Shown here: one piece after another, positions 1-13,000 of the stretch | Numbering within the stretch: the stretch's first letter is position 1 | How the letters are laid out: each line of letters opens with the position of its first letter | Position numbers and translations under genes: made by a program | The notes under the pieces: model-generated | Seen by the model: the letters and a program-made list of their open reading frames with translations, nothing else | What the model was told of the DNA's origin: nothing | The model's database searches: none | Source of the DNA: Copromyces sp. CBS 386.78 | Lineage: Eukaryota > Ascomycota > Sordariomycetes > Sordariales > Sordariaceae | Direction of reading: 5' to 3' | Assembly: GCA_030685235.1 (NCBI GenBank) | Contig: MU839106.1 | Span: forward strand, 186,001 to 250,000 | DNA: 64,000 nucleotides

Positions 1-652
1 ATATCTTCAACGTGACCGAGGATTGGATGCGGGACTGGCTCTTCAAGAGAATTTGTTACTTTGAGGCACATAAGGTTGTTCTGGATGAATGAGGCTGATT
101 GGGTCAAAAATGAATAGAGAACCGGGATTGCAGGACGCCCGGAAGCTAAAAAGCGGATGCAATCACGACTACGCTGCAAGAGGGGTGGGAATGGATATAT
201 ATCACCAGCGTTTTTACTGCAACTGGATTCAATTTGTACATATTTGAGCAAAGATGGGTGAACAGCGAATATGGAATATCAACAGGCTTAGTTGAACTCT
301 GTGACTCTTCACTCCCGAGTTCGGTGTGCGTTAGGTTTCAATTCTTGATTCATCGACCACTGACTGCTCTTGGAACATGGTATGTAGGTATGTATCTCTT
401 GCTCCCGCTCAGAGGTGTGGTGAGTGAAGAAATTCTATGCCCTGCTCCAAGAGGGTGGATGGGTGTTAACAGGAACAGAACCAAAAGGTGAGACAGTATT
501 ATTATTTATTTTGACGTGTCAAGTTATCTGGGAAACTGACATATATAAGGTATAGACAAACTCACCCGCCGAATCCTCTTCACGGTTTGAAGGTGTAGGT
601 AAGTAAGTACAAGGGGGGCAAAAGGGGGGCAAGACCGGCATGATATCCCACC

Positions 653-677
653 AAAAAAAAAAAAAAAAAAAAAAAAA
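653..677. repeat. A(25) homopolymer
   Basis: An uninterrupted run of 25 A residues is visible directly. It is intergenic and likely to vary in length between isolates. Confidence 0.95.
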
Positions 678-860
678 GGGGAGAAAGGATGAAGGAAACC
701 GGAAAAAAAAAGGAAAAAGACAAGGAGAAAGAAAAGAAGGGAAAAGGGGGTGATCACCACTACGAACGGACGGACGGACGAAGAGCGAACGAAGGATTTG
801 CAAATCTCGGAAGACTGGCGGGTTGTCTGAGGGAAGAGAGATGGGAAGGTGGAACGGGAG

Positions 861-862
<2 letters not shown>

Positions 863-894
<32 letters not shown>
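863..894. repeat. (GT)16 microsatellite
   Basis: A perfect GT dinucleotide tract of about 32 bp is visible directly in intergenic DNA. Confidence 0.95.
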
Positions 895-896
<2 letters not shown>

Positions 897-1316
897 ACAA
901 ATAAACTAGTCAGGGCAGTTGTTCTCTTTTAGAACTCAAACTAAAACATCATTCACGATATACTCGAATAAAGAAGAGAGGATAGAGATGAGCTCTAGAG
1001 GCAGAGTAGGTATGTATGTATGTATGTATGCCTACATAACAACTACCTACCATATATCATCTATAAATTCTTTTTATCACTCTCGGTTCTTGCCTAGGTT
1101 ATTGCTCTGCACGTTCCACTCACTCCCTGAGCAACCTTCCATTCTTGGTCTTTCTCTTTTCACACCTCCCATCCTCCTCCTCACCAACCAACCAACCAAC
1201 CTCTCTGGCCTCTTCCGTTATCAACCTCATACTCCGAAACCTCTTCCACACCCTCACTACTAAATAACCCCTGATATCCCAGCCCAGCCCAACCCTTTCT
1301 TTGTTCGCTATTTCTT

Positions 1317-4300
1317 TCACTGATTCCCAACAACAAACCTAGCCGTGGCGATCCGCATCCTCTTCCCGTACCAAATAACCGGTATCAACAACAGACTGAA
1401 AACGCCCAGGATGACGGTAAACCCGCCCCCGAAAACGACCAAGTACCCTTGCTTGGCGACCCAGTCGCTGACGAAGAAGGTCCAGGCGAAGGGGATGAGG
1501 CCGCGCAGGATGCAGATCATGACGAAACAGTCCGAGGCGAGGTTGGCGTACGAGTCGATGAGCTTGTTGTGTGTAAGTTGTGTGTTGTTGTCAGTATAGT
1601 ACAGGTGAGACGGGGAGAGAATGACTGACGATGGGAGGATGGGAGGAAGGAAGGAAGGGAGGGAAGGGGGTATGTATCTACAAAGAAGGGATGACGGGAA
1701 AAACGGATGACGGGAAAAAGGGGGGGAGATGAATGAATGAAGGAAGAGAGAGGAATATGAGTGGGAAGAAAGAGAAGGACAGGACAGGACAGGAATTTGC
1801 AAAAAAGGGAAGAAAAGGAAGGGAAGAAAAGGGAAGAAAAGGGAAGGGTAGAAGAGAGAGAGAGAGAGAGCAAAAGAGAAAGAAGAAAAGAAAAAAAACA
1901 AAAAACTCACATAATTAAACCAAACCCCCGGCACCCCCGCCGCCCCAAAGCTGACCATCCCAAACCCAAACACCAGCCCAAGCCAACTATACCTATTGAC
2001 TCCGTACCCTCCTCCTCCTCCTCCTCCTCCTCCTCCTCCTCCTCCTCCTCCTCCAGGGGCATTTGCATTTCCGTCATTCAGGTTGTTGCTCAGTCCCAAA
2101 GGTCCAAGTGGAACCTCGGCCGTGACCGTGACATTTCCACTTCCAGCAGCACCAGCACCAGCAGCACCACCACCAGCAGCACCAGCAGCACCACCAGCAG
2201 CAGCAGCAGCAGAATTCAAAGCACCTGCAGGTCCATACTCGCCGCAAAACCCCCAGACCAACAGTCCTCCCGTGGCAATGACCAAGCCAGGTAACGCAAC
2301 CATCAACCTACTTTCCGCTTCTGCGTAGCCGTAGTCGTTGTCGTTGTTGTTGTTGTTGTTCATGTTTCCAAAGAATATCTGCCCCCAGCTCCATGTCTTG
2401 ACCTTTTCTGTTCTCCTACCATCGCCGCCACCGCCACCGCCGGTCCTTCCAGGTCCTCTCCTGCTTCCGAGTCCCTTTCCCTGGCCCTGGCCCTTTCCCT
2501 TTCCCTGGCCCTGGCCCTGGCCCTTTCCCTGTCCCTTTTCCTGGCCCTCCCCCCTTGTCCCCGTTCCCCCCCTTGGCCCGGAGGAGGAACCAGAGGAACC
2601 AAAGGAAGGTTTGGTGGTGGTACTACCACCCGCAACTTTCATCCTCTCGTCCGACAAGATACTAGCGTACAACCCCCCGAGAATGATACCAACCAGGGCT
2701 CCGCTGAACAGCAAGAGGCCAGCGTGGGCGATGGTCCAGTTGTATGGGGGAGAAGCGAGCAGGGAGGGTCCGAGCGTGGAGATGACGGCTACGGACCCGA
2801 TGAGGGTCGAGTAGTGCAGCGTTGCGACCCACACGGGCAGGAGGCGAAGGGTAAGGTATGGAGAGAGGAAGTGCATCCATAGGGACTTTTTCTTTGGGGT
2901 TGTTGGGAAGGGAAGAGTTGGTTGGCGGCGCGGATGACGGGAAGGGTTGTTGTTGTTGTTGTTTGAAGGTTTGGGGAGGTTAGCGGGGAATGATGGGGAG
3001 TAAGGCGATTCGGGTGGAAAAAAGGGGTTGGCGGGTGGGTGGTGGTGTTGCTGGCGTGGGAAGAGGCGGAGGGAGCGAAGGTAGGTGTAGGGTTCGTAAT
3101 GGGTGGATGGTGCGTCTGAGGAAGAAGGAATGGAAGAAGAGGCGGAGTCGCGGTTGAGGTGCCCCTGGGCAAAGGGGCCAACAACAACACTGAAGCGGTT
3201 GGACAGACCGATGGGGTTGTTGTTCTCGTGTTTGCGAAGGATGGGACGGTTTTGGTTGCCGTCTCGACCGATTTGGCGGGTGTCGTCGATCTCGGCGGAG
3301 GGAGGGTAAAGGCGGTAGTGAGGGCCTCGGGCGGTGGTGGCTTGTCGTGCTGCTATTCCTCCGGTAGCAGGAGGGAGACCCACGGCAGCGTCTCGTCGTC
3401 GTCCTTGTGCCGCAGTTGGTGGAGGCCGTAGAACCGTCGGCATGGGAGATTCCCTTCCATGAACCGTTGGGGACCTCTCTTCAGACTCATCAGACTCGGA
3501 AGCTGTTTCGTACCAAGTCAACCCCAGCCGTGGATCCCAGTAGTCCCGGAAGTATTGAGGTTGGTTCGTGTTGATGTTCAGGGGGGTATAGACGGAGGTA
3601 ATAAACCGCGACGGCATCGTCATTCGGATCGACGGCAAAGTCCCCAAACTGAGATATGGTGTGGGAGTTCGTTGGTAGTAGTACCGTCGAACACCCGATC
3701 TTCGGTTGTGGTGCTCAGTCCCACCGTCAATCCCCTTTTCTTCATCCGAGATGTCGTCGGGGGTTCGGTGTCGATGTCGATGTCGATGCCGCTCCTTCGG
3801 AATAACAGTTGCAATGTTCGCAAAACACAACGGGCTCCTTTCAAAGAGCGTCTCCGGAACCAAGAGCACCATGGCCAGGAACGCCACCCCCGTCAAAGCG
3901 GCAGAAACCCAGAAGATGCCAAACCATCCGTATCCCGTGGCGATGTATCCCCCGCATATTCCTCCTATGACGGATCCGCTGGCAAGACAAGCTGTATACA
4001 GAGCCTAGGTAGAAAGCCGTCAGTCAGCATCATCCCTTGTTCACTCTCAGTTACCTATTGAGGAAACCTACCATCCAGCCGCCCCTCTCCTGAACGAAGA
4101 ACATGTCACCCACCACTGCCGGCCCAACAGTCTCCGACACACTACTCCCCAGCCCCTGGAAGATCCTTATGATCAACACTCCCTCGTACATTCCCATGCC
4201 ATGTTCAGCCCCCGATGCAAAATCTCTTGTACCGCAAGCCGTTGCGATGAACAGGGTCAACGCGCTCAACACCAACACGATCCTCCTCCCGAATACGTTC

Positions 4301-5021
4301 GCTAGCGGCACAAAGACGATGTTGCCCAATCCCAGCAGGAGTACATTGAGGGCAGTGAAACGGCTGAGGTCCGCCATCCCTCGAGGGTCCGAGGGGAAGG
4401 ATGCGTTCCATATGGCTAGGGCAGGCGAGAGTGATGCCGAGGCAAAGGAACAGACAAAGGCGTAGGTACAGAGGGTGCCGAGGCAGGAGAGTTTGCGCCA
4501 GCGGGCCCAGTTAAGGGGGTCAGAGGGGTCTGAGGTAGGGATGGGGAATCTGGCGAGGTCGAGTTCGGGGGATGGGGCATCATCTCGGGTGTCTTTCTGT
4601 AATGGTCGTTCAGGGTCCTTTGGTCGGTGTTTGTATTCTGGGCGGGGTGTTTGTTAGCTGTCAACTTGGCTTGGGTTAAGATGGGACCGGGCCAAAAGAA
4701 ATGGGAGGCTATATAAAAGGAGTATACCATACCCACAACCCTCACCGTTCCCGGTGGCGTAGCCGCTTTCACCGCATCTTTTGACAAAGCAAAGGCATAT
4801 TTCCAGCCAGGCATATCGGTACTGAGATCGATGTCGCCGCAGTGGTCGGATTTGTCTCGTCCCCTGGTGTATTTCGGCCTGGCTTTGGAGGCGGCGGTTA
4901 ACTGCTGAAGTGTGCTGGTGTCTTCTTTCCGAACATTGGCTGGATCTGAACCTGCCGGCCGTTGGCGACTCGCGGAGTCAGGTCGGAGAAGAGAGCTAAA
5001 TCTAGGGCCAAACGTAATCAT
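1317..5021 (-). CDS. MFS permease (HOL1/DHA1-like) with giant low-complexity loops
   Basis: This is a plasma-membrane type transporter of the major facilitator superfamily; the substrate is unknown. The exons I infer are 5021-4733, 4637-4072, 4004-1911 and 1562-1317, with introns 4638-4732 (95 nt), 4005-4071 (67 nt) and 1563-1910 (348 nt), all GT-AG and phase-consistent, giving about 1,064 residues. Before TM1 stands PPGTVRVVE followed by DPSDPLNWARWRK, typical of this fungal MFS group. The intracellular motif after TM2 is LANVFGRR. The first half ends at VPETLFERSP. The middle loop is about 300 residues and includes HRHRHRHR and Asn/Pro runs. Two more insertions (GQGKG repeats; Ala/Gly stretch plus Gly16) sit in the second half, so the protein is about twice the usual MFS length. 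The start is uncertain: an ATG at 4814 (MPGWKYAF) in the same frame is a good alternative and would give 995 residues. Confidence 0.85.
2007..2054. repeat. (CCT)16 trinucleotide tract coding for poly-Gly
   Basis: A perfect CCT repeat on the plus strand lies inside the permease and is read as GGA/GGT-type glycine codons (about 16 Gly) on the minus strand. It falls between predicted membrane segments, where length changes would be tolerated. Confidence 0.9.
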
Positions 5022-6681
5022 CCAAGGTCAATCAATCAGAGAGTCAAAAATCCTGAAGGGGCATCAGGACGGGAGGGAGCGGAAGTCCCCTACGGGGGAA
5101 AAGGGGGAGAGATGATCGAGGAAGAAGAAGAAGAAGAAGAAGAAGAAGAAGGGTGTGAACAGTTACTTCTCTCACGCTTGTTATCTGTCTGCCGTCAGAA
5201 TGGGGACACTGGCTGGCTTCGATGATGTCGATTAGACTAGGCAGTGGTGGAGGCTGCCGAGGTGAGCTGACAGATGTGGTTGAAAGGTGCAAATTGCGAA
5301 AGCCCTTGTAATCCTGACTTCCAATCCACTCAGACAGATGTTGGCAGATGGTAAACATGTCAACCTCGGGCATATCGGAAGCACAAGTGCTGTCATCATG
5401 CACCCTCGCATGCCGATGTCTACCATACGTTGCAGCAAGTGAAATAACCTCGTCTCAAGAGCAACAGGCCATTTTCCGAAACCTTTTGGTGAGCCCTACG
5501 AGTCTGTCAGCGTGATAGCTAGCAATCAGCAGCAATATGATGGGTGATGTCTAATGTGAAAGCGAAAATGACACGGTAAAGGTCATCAATGGGTAGGATA
5601 TCGCAGTGAACATACCTACCTTTATCCAGACAGCTGTCGTGTAGATGATGCCGGCCTTATATTGCTTAGAAGGACTTTCAGGTCATGTCTCGGCGATCCT
5701 CCCTTGCGAAAATCAAGCAAGGAGGGAAATAACGACTTTGACACATGACGACCTCGCAAGCCAGGAGACAGAACACTCTGCAGAACTAACACCCGCAATC
5801 CATATCTGGAATAACCGTGGAAACATGTCCCTGATCTGTCTGTCATTGATCGTTTAACAGGCCCGGAGATATGCCAAGTGACAGTAGATGCTCAGGCAAA
5901 AAGAAGACAATATGTACTGAACGGACATAAGTAATGAATTTAAAATATGACAAAGCAATATTCGGTTACAATAAAAGGCACGACAGTCGGTCGATATGGA
6001 GAATGACATGAATCATAACCAATTGATGTATCATAACCACTCCGGAGAAGATTGTGAGAGGAGGAAAAAGAACCTTTCAGGCGAGGACTGGCTGGGACTC
6101 ATCAACGTTTTGTATGCCGTGAGACTCGCCCCCAGCCCAACAGCAAGGACATCTATCATGACAATATCACACACAGGTTGGGAAGGACCACTTCACTTGA
6201 AGCTAAAGGGCACACTCATAGTGCGGGCTGTCTCAGAGGGAGGGTGACTGACGGGTGTCTTTTTAATGGACAGATGGTTGGCAGGGAGATTGTTGGGGAT
6301 GTGGAAAACTGTCATGTCAATGACCCCAAGAGTTCAAGATGATGGGTTCAAGTCCGCCGCTTGGCAAGACGTCCTTCAGGAGATCATTCCGGGGGCCGGG
6401 ATACCCTTGTTAGCGTTGGCCATCCGCACTCCGGGGCTGATGATCCACCCGGTATCGGTACATAGACGACCGGAGAAAGTCCGGATCTCCAATCATCTCA
6501 TAGGGCTGAACTGAACTTGGCGGATGTGATGAGTGTCGAGCCGACGGTCACGCCAACTTGACCATTGAACAATAAAAATGAGAATCTCTATTTTCCACAC
6601 AACACAGCTACTTTTCTCCTTTCTCCTTTTTCCTTCCCTTTTCTTTTCACATCACATCCCGTCATCCCTCTTCACCTCCCC
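5022..6681. other. Intergenic: upstream of permease, downstream of PheRS beta
   Basis: No convincing gene is present. The left part is promoter and leader DNA for the minus-strand permease and contains a perfect GAA repeat at 5120-5151. The right part borders the 3' end of the phenylalanyl-tRNA synthetase gene, which stops at 6682. The short ORFs here (60-120 codons) have no family signature. Confidence 0.55.
5120..5151. repeat. GAA trinucleotide microsatellite
   Basis: A perfect GAA repeat of about 32 bp is visible directly. It lies about 100 bp upstream of the outermost possible start codon of the minus-strand permease. Confidence 0.95.
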
Positions 6682-8677
6682 TCAAAGGAAAACCTCCAAA
6701 TTAACCTCCAACACACTAACCGGGTATCTCAGATCAAACTTGTCCAGCACTGTGGGGTGAAGCACACCAAACTCGCCGATGCGCCTCGTCACGCCACCCA
6801 GACGCACATAAATCGCCGCCGCCCTCCCCTGGAAAAAGGTAGGCTCGTCAATCTCCTTGATGAAATATCCATTGCCCTTTTCCTCGCTCGGGTTCTCGGT
6901 GACCTTGTAGTCGATGCTCTTGCTGCTCTGGAGGTCCTCCTCGTGGGTGACGAAGCTGACTCTCAGCATGGACAAAATCCGATCAAGCAGACCGTGGACG
7001 ACCTCAAAGCCAGAAGTCTTGCCGTAGAAAGCAGCAGCAAAGTGGCGCTCGTTGCGCGCCTTGCGCTCCTTGGTCTCGTCCTTCAAAGCAATGTCGGCCA
7101 CCTCGGTGATCTTGAGCGGCAGGCGCACCGACTTGTTTTCGCGCAAAGTCTTGAGGAGACCCGGGAGAAGGGAGGTGCGCACGACTTGGTACTCGACCGA
7201 CTTGGGGTTGGCGAGCTTGATGGCCGTCTGGCCGTCGTCGACGCGGTTGAGCCACTCAAAGTTCTCTTCGTGCGAGCAGAGGATCAAGGGCATGACCTCG
7301 ATCCAGCCGGCCATGGCGCACTCGTTGCGCACAATGTCGGACACCTTGTTGATCAGGAGCGGCTTGCCGATGGTGGAGGCTTGGTTGGGGGAGGTGCGGG
7401 GGAGGTTGTTGTAGCCGTAGGCGATGGCGACGTCTTCCATCTGTAATGGGGTCAGGTACTGTAACATGAGTTAAAAGGGTGTACATACCACATCGCAGGC
7501 GTGCAACACATCGGCACGGGTAGGAGGCACAGAGACCTTGATGAGCTTCTCGTTCTCCTTGTCGGGCACAGCAGTGTAAGCCATCTTGCCGAGCAGCTTG
7601 CACAGCGACTCGGGCGACTCTTGCAGACCGCAGCACTGGTTGAGGTAGTCAACCTCGACGTCCATGACACGGGTGTGCAAGCTGGGGGTGACGCGGGTGG
7701 CGCCGTTGTGGTCGGACACGATCTTGACGGGCTCGATGGTGAAGGGCTCGTCGCAGTACTTGGAGAACATGGCGACCATGATGTTGCAGACAATGTCGAG
7801 CTTGGTCTGGTCGGTGGCGGTGATCTCGATGAAGACGTTCTTGGTGTCGAGCGTGATCTTGGAGTGGTCGCTGTTGATGATGGGCGGGAGCGAGCAGACG
7901 GTCTTGTTGGCGTCGAAAATGACGGGGTACACGGGCTTGTCGCGGATGATGTGCAGGTAGCGGCCGAGGTGCTTGTCGGCCTCGTAGAACTGCATCAGCT
8001 CTTCGCCGTTCATCTTCTTGGTCTGGTTGAGGGGGACGAAGGCGATGTCCTTGGGGGCGAGGGCCTCGTAGGTGAAGGGGCCCTGGACGGTGTCGAGATC
8101 GTGGGTGCCGATGGAGACGAGGGTTCTTTGCCTGGCCAGGTTCTGGTGAAGCTTGTCCTGCAGGCCGATGAAGGACTCGTATCGCTCGGGGGTGAACTTG
8201 ATGTTGCGCAGGATGGCGCCGGCGACGTAGGGGCGGACCTTGTCGCACTCGGGGCTGACGGTGATCTTGTGCATCTTGTCCTCGGGGATGTCGAGCAGCT
8301 TGAAATCGGGGGTGGTCTGCTTGCCGCGGAAGATGTTCAGGTACATGGCGATGCCCTCGAAGCAGAGCATGTCGTAGCGGTTGGCGGGGATCTCGATGGC
8401 CAGCTCGGGGGCCTGGTCCTTGGGGCGCGTCTCATCCTCCTCGGTGTCCTTGTCGAGCTCGATGCCGAACTCGAAGCAGAGCTGTTGGAAGGTGTCGGGA
8501 GTGAAGCTGTGGTGGTGGTTGGCGCAAAGCGCGTGCGTGTAAGTCATGTGGTTGTGGTTGTGGTCAAAACAACAAACACCATGGCGGGGTAACCGTGATA
8601 ATTGAAAAGGTAAGCGTAACTTACTGCTCGCCAAGCTCCTCAAAGAGGCGGTACTTGTCGACGTTGATGGTAGGCAT
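6682..8677 (-). CDS. FRS1: Phenylalanyl-tRNA synthetase beta subunit, cytosolic
   Basis: This subunit pairs with the catalytic alpha chain in the alpha2-beta2 cytosolic enzyme that charges tRNA-Phe. The exons are 8677-8625, 8506-7489 and 7440-6682, with introns 8507-8624 (118 nt) and 7441-7488 (48 nt). The spliced product is about 609 residues, close to the eukaryotic beta chain. The N terminus MPTINVDKYRLFEELGEHF, the block FQQLCFEFGIELDK, the stretch MEDVAIAYGYNN across the second junction and the C terminus FGVLHPTVLDKFDLRYPVSVLEVNLEVFL match the eukaryotic/archaeal beta family end to end. The start is the first ATG of exon 1. A long complementary ORF (7501-8592, plus strand) is an antisense shadow. 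The gene name follows the yeast orthologue. Confidence 0.95.
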
Positions 8678-10056
8678 GTTGGGCTAATTGAAGGGTCGTC
8701 GAGTCTTGGGGAGATTGGCGCAACAAGACGGAGACGGAGAACGGAGACGGGGGACGGGCGGAGGATCAGAGGAGTCGCCGCAGGCAATCAATCCACTTGG
8801 GAACTTTTCGAGACGAGACACTGGCAACGGCCGCGCCCGAATCGACAGCTCCATAGCGGCCGACAGCGCGCCCCAGTCCCGGTCCGGCAACGGATGACTC
8901 AAAATCCAACCGGCCGTACCATGATGTGTGCCGCCTTTCACCGCTTTCCCTTTTGGCTGCCGTCTGAGTCAACCCCACCACCCCGCCGGATTTCAGTTAA
9001 ACAAGCACACAACCCTAACCCTCTTTTTCTTCCCATCTTCTCCCATCATTCCGTCCCCTTTTCATCTTGTTGACACTCGTCTTCATCTATTCCATTTCTG
9101 GACGAATTGAAGAAAACTTATTCTGTCCGGATGATACAGCAGACAGAGAAACTGATCTGCCCATTTTGAGAGTCAATCCAAGTATTTTTTGCGGAACATG
9201 TCCCGCGGCAATATTCCACCTTGGCGATATCAACAGTCGCAGTAGGCACAATCATGAACCAAAATGGTCGTTAAGTCTTTATTCACATCCCTTGCCCCCC
9301 CCTCTCCCTTTTCACTACCCAGTAGTGAGCCTCCCATCCTGTTTCCTACTACCTCGTACTTCATACTTCATAATACTATACAGAACCCCTCCCTGCCCTC
9401 CCAATCAAATCCTGCCCGTTGTGCGTGTGCGTGCGCCGTTGGTCTCAAGTTGCCATTGCGGCTGATATTCCATCCCTCCTGGTATAGAAACATGGTAGGC
9501 ACTCAAGCGGCCAGATGAACAAGGACAAAAAACAGCAGATAGCCACCCAAGCCAAGTCAAAAGAAAACCCTGTACAAGAGACACTGTATAACAGGACGTG
9601 ACATGACATGACCGATAAACACAAATGATGATAATGATGGGGAAAGGTATACGCAAAAGGGGGTATTCGAAACGACAAGAAACCAGAAAATCCGAGCTGA
9701 GGCTGCGCTGTAGCTATCCAAGGGTCCAACTGCGAGGTTCATCGACAAGGGAAGAGAAGAAAACATGACAGCCATGAGTGTACATGATGGTTTATGTAAA
9801 GGCCCCGGTATAGGTATCGTTGATGGTATATGCAACACAAAAAGGGGGAATCCAAAAGCACAGCGGCAAGAAAATTCAAAAAAAAGACCAACCCAGGAGG
9901 AGAGAGAAATGCAACAATAACAGCAAGCAGCGTGCCGGACAAACTTCCAGAAGTAGTCCGGCTTTTATCCCATCAACACACGCACACGCACCACAATAGG
10001 CACAGATAGGCCTAGGCGTTGAAGCCTATGCCTCCAACTCACTCCCTATCAGAACA
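8678..10056. other. Intergenic: PheRS beta promoter and 3' region of the 1,824-aa gene
   Basis: No gene is seen. The left half should contain the PheRS promoter on the minus strand. It includes a telomere-like double repeat AACCCTAACCCT at 9011-9022, about 340 bp upstream of the start codon. The right half, from roughly 9300 to 10056, lies downstream of the large minus-strand gene and is probably its 3' untranslated region in part. Confidence 0.5.
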
Positions 10057-13000
10057 TCAACGCATCTGCTGCGCCATAAAAGTCTTTGCCAACTCATCCC
10101 CTCCACTCTCCGCTGCTCCCATCCAGTGGATAGCCAAACACATCAACGCCGGATCGCTTCTGACATCACCCATTCCCATTCCCGCAAACCTCGAGCTCTC
10201 ATCTGAACTGCTTCCACCAGGTCCAGACCTTCCACCACCGCCACCACCGTACTTGTCAATGACCGCTTGCTTGAATACCTCCCGCGGCTTGCTAAGCGGC
10301 AGCGTAGTACGCTCCACCAGCTCAGGGTTGGACAGGTAGAAGATAGCCAGCTCACGCTGCGCAGTGGGATCTCCTTCCTTGGCCGTTATGGTCCACATGC
10401 GCGCAGCGTCAGCGAGGGAGTGAGTGGTGAGTGGAAGCGGGGATGGTGGCGAGTTGAAGGGGGACGATGGCTTATCGGCTGTGGGTGTCTGCGTGCCGCT
10501 TGCCTCTTCTCCTGCTCCGCTACCGGTGCGGTGGTCGTATGCATCGTTGCGAGTCGTGGTGAAGTTCTTAACTACCTCGTCTGCAACTTCGACCATGGTC
10601 CGGCAGACTTCTTGCTTGAGACTAAGCGCTGCGAGACCTGCATCCCAGAACGCCTTGCCTCGTTCCGTCTTGTCTAGCATGGTGGGAGAGACAAAGGCAG
10701 CGATGAACTGCAGGTCGCGGAAAAGTGTTTTGGGACGCATGCCTGCATCACGGAAGAGCTTCTGCAGGACGTTGGCAATGGCATCCGTGTTGGCAGGGTA
10801 GACCGACACAACGGATCGGGTGTCGGCGTCTCGCCCTCCGCCTGGGACTCTGCCACCATGTCCATGGCTGCCTGGAAAGGTCGGAGCTTGCATGAGCGCG
10901 TGAGAGCGTCGCTCCTTGAAGCTGTCAATCGCGTCGTCGATAGGTTGCGAACGGGTTTGAACCCCGTGCTCCTCGGTGGCCGAAGATGCAGAGCCGATAT
11001 CAGATCGGCCCCATGCCAAGCGGGAGCGCCGGGATCCCGAATTGAGAGATGCGCTGATCAAGTTTTGTAGCTCATGGAGAGCATTGAGCTTCACATATGG
11101 GTTGGGGTGTACACAGAACATGCGCAACAGTCTCTGGTAGGACTTCATGAACGGGAAATCAGGCATTGCTTCCTTCTTTCCGTCTCGGTTAGACCGCTGA
11201 CCAGACAAAGGCTCGTTGGAGGCAGCGTTCTCGTTTCCGTGCACACTGCCCGGACCACCCGCCTCAGCAACAGGACTTTGTGTCTCGGATGTCCCCTTTT
11301 CGTTAACTCCATCGCGGAGATCGGTGTAGCTCTTCTTCCTTTCGAGCATCCGTTGCTTGAGGCCACCTTTGCCGGCCGACTTTCGCTTCTCCTTGCCCAG
11401 GGCCTCGCGGTTACGGCGCTGGATGGCTTCTCGGCGATCGATACAATCCTGACCTAGGCCTTCGAACCATGCGTCCGTTTCCGAACCGCGGGAGAAAACG
11501 AGGTTACCAAGATCGGACAGAATTAGACTGTTTAGTGTCTGGCGAAGTTCTCCGAGGAAGCGAGCCTTCTCTTCTGACTGGCGCTGCTGGAAGACAGTTT
11601 CGTTCGAAGATGACACAGATGCGCCAGACCGACCTATCGAGTGCTGGGAATTTGACGGGAGTGCGTGATGGTTGGGAGGGTTAAAGGAGCTGGAAAAGTT
11701 GGTTACACTTGTGGTTGGCGACTGAGCTCTGGACGTAACGGTACTCGGGGATGTAGGCCGGTGGTGGAAGGGTGACCAGAATGTCTCTCGAGAGTCGATT
11801 TGATGAACCGGAGACGATGCGCCGAAATAGTCCGAACCGTCAATCTCGGAGATTGCCGTGCTGGCTCTCGAGTAGCTAAAACGGCTAGAGGAATCGAAGG
11901 ACAGCTGACTCAAGTTATGACCCGACAAAGCACGTAGGTTGTTGTTGGACGACCGGCCGCGCATCCCCGGGGTAAATCTCCTTTCAGGGTCACTTATAAC
12001 GCTGATGGAGTCATCCCAGGAGACTGATTGTGTGTCAAAGTCTCGGTCACGGCGGTTGACCTGCTTGCTCTCAAGAGTTCGCCGATCCCGCGTGAAAAGT
12101 TCACTGGACCATAGAACCGGCCCGTCGACAATGCTGTCGCCAAGCAGTTTGTTGATACAATTGTCAACCTCACAGCAGAAGCGATGGATTCTTTCCTCCC
12201 CGCAACAGAAGTTTTCGACCTCATACTGCTGTAGCCACCTGGCGGTTTTCTCTGCTTGCTCGTCACGGAGCTTGTTGGGTCCACCTTGCTCTTCGGGCGC
12301 CGCGAGAATATCCAGGATCTGAGATTCGGTCTTAAAGAGGTAATTGGAGGCCGGGCCACGTTGCATCCTGCTTTTGACTCGCTGGAACGAGTTCCAACGA
12401 TGAGGCATGCCCATTGTCTTGAGTGCGACAGCGACATTCCGTGATTCATCATAAGGTGCGGAATTGCGTACGTCGGTAACGTACCACATCTTGTCACGTA
12501 GGGCACGAAGCCGGCGCATCATTGAATCGATAAGACCCTCGGCGCGCTCCTGGCTCTGCTTCAGCCAGATAAGCCATGCATCGTAGTCTTCAATGGCGGC
12601 GGCGGACTTGCGGATTGAGTCTCGTGGACCGCGGGAGAAGATGTTCAGCAACGTTGCGAAGCCGTCCTTGCGCAGAGAGTCGGACGTAAGGGCGTTGAGC
12701 TGTTGGAGCGTCCTCCAGTAAAGGTGAGCGTTGACGAAATCCGACTGCGCTCGTGATTGGGAGGATGCGGCTGTTAGCATGGCGATAAGAGGTGATGTGG
12801 GTTCTGGAGCCTCTGGTAGCTCCTTCCCTTTGCCATTTCCCCAATTGGAAGTGTCGGACAAACTGCTGGTAACGCTCGGGGCTCTTGAACGATAGCTATT
12901 GTATGGATTTCGGCTGCCCATGTTGCTGACAATACGGTTTTTGGACCTGTACTTCTTCAGTGTAGATGCTCGGTTGCTAAAGGTTTGCTTTCGCGTGCCA

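Larger units (their letters stand above)
1..1316. other. Intergenic DNA, left window edge, microsatellite-rich
   Basis: No ORF here has recognisable protein sequence. The stretch holds an A run at 653-677, a GT dinucleotide tract at 863-894 and short GTAT repeats near 1012-1030. It lies downstream of the minus-strand permease that ends at 1317, so part of it is probably that gene's 3' untranslated region. A pyrimidine-rich block at about 1090-1260 reads as purine-rich on the gene strand. Confidence 0.6.

Noticed and set aside
7501..8592. 363-codon plus-strand frame opposite PheRS beta
   Set aside because: Same shadow effect: a Leu/Val/Gly/Asp-rich translation opposite a well-conserved gene, spanning an exon only.
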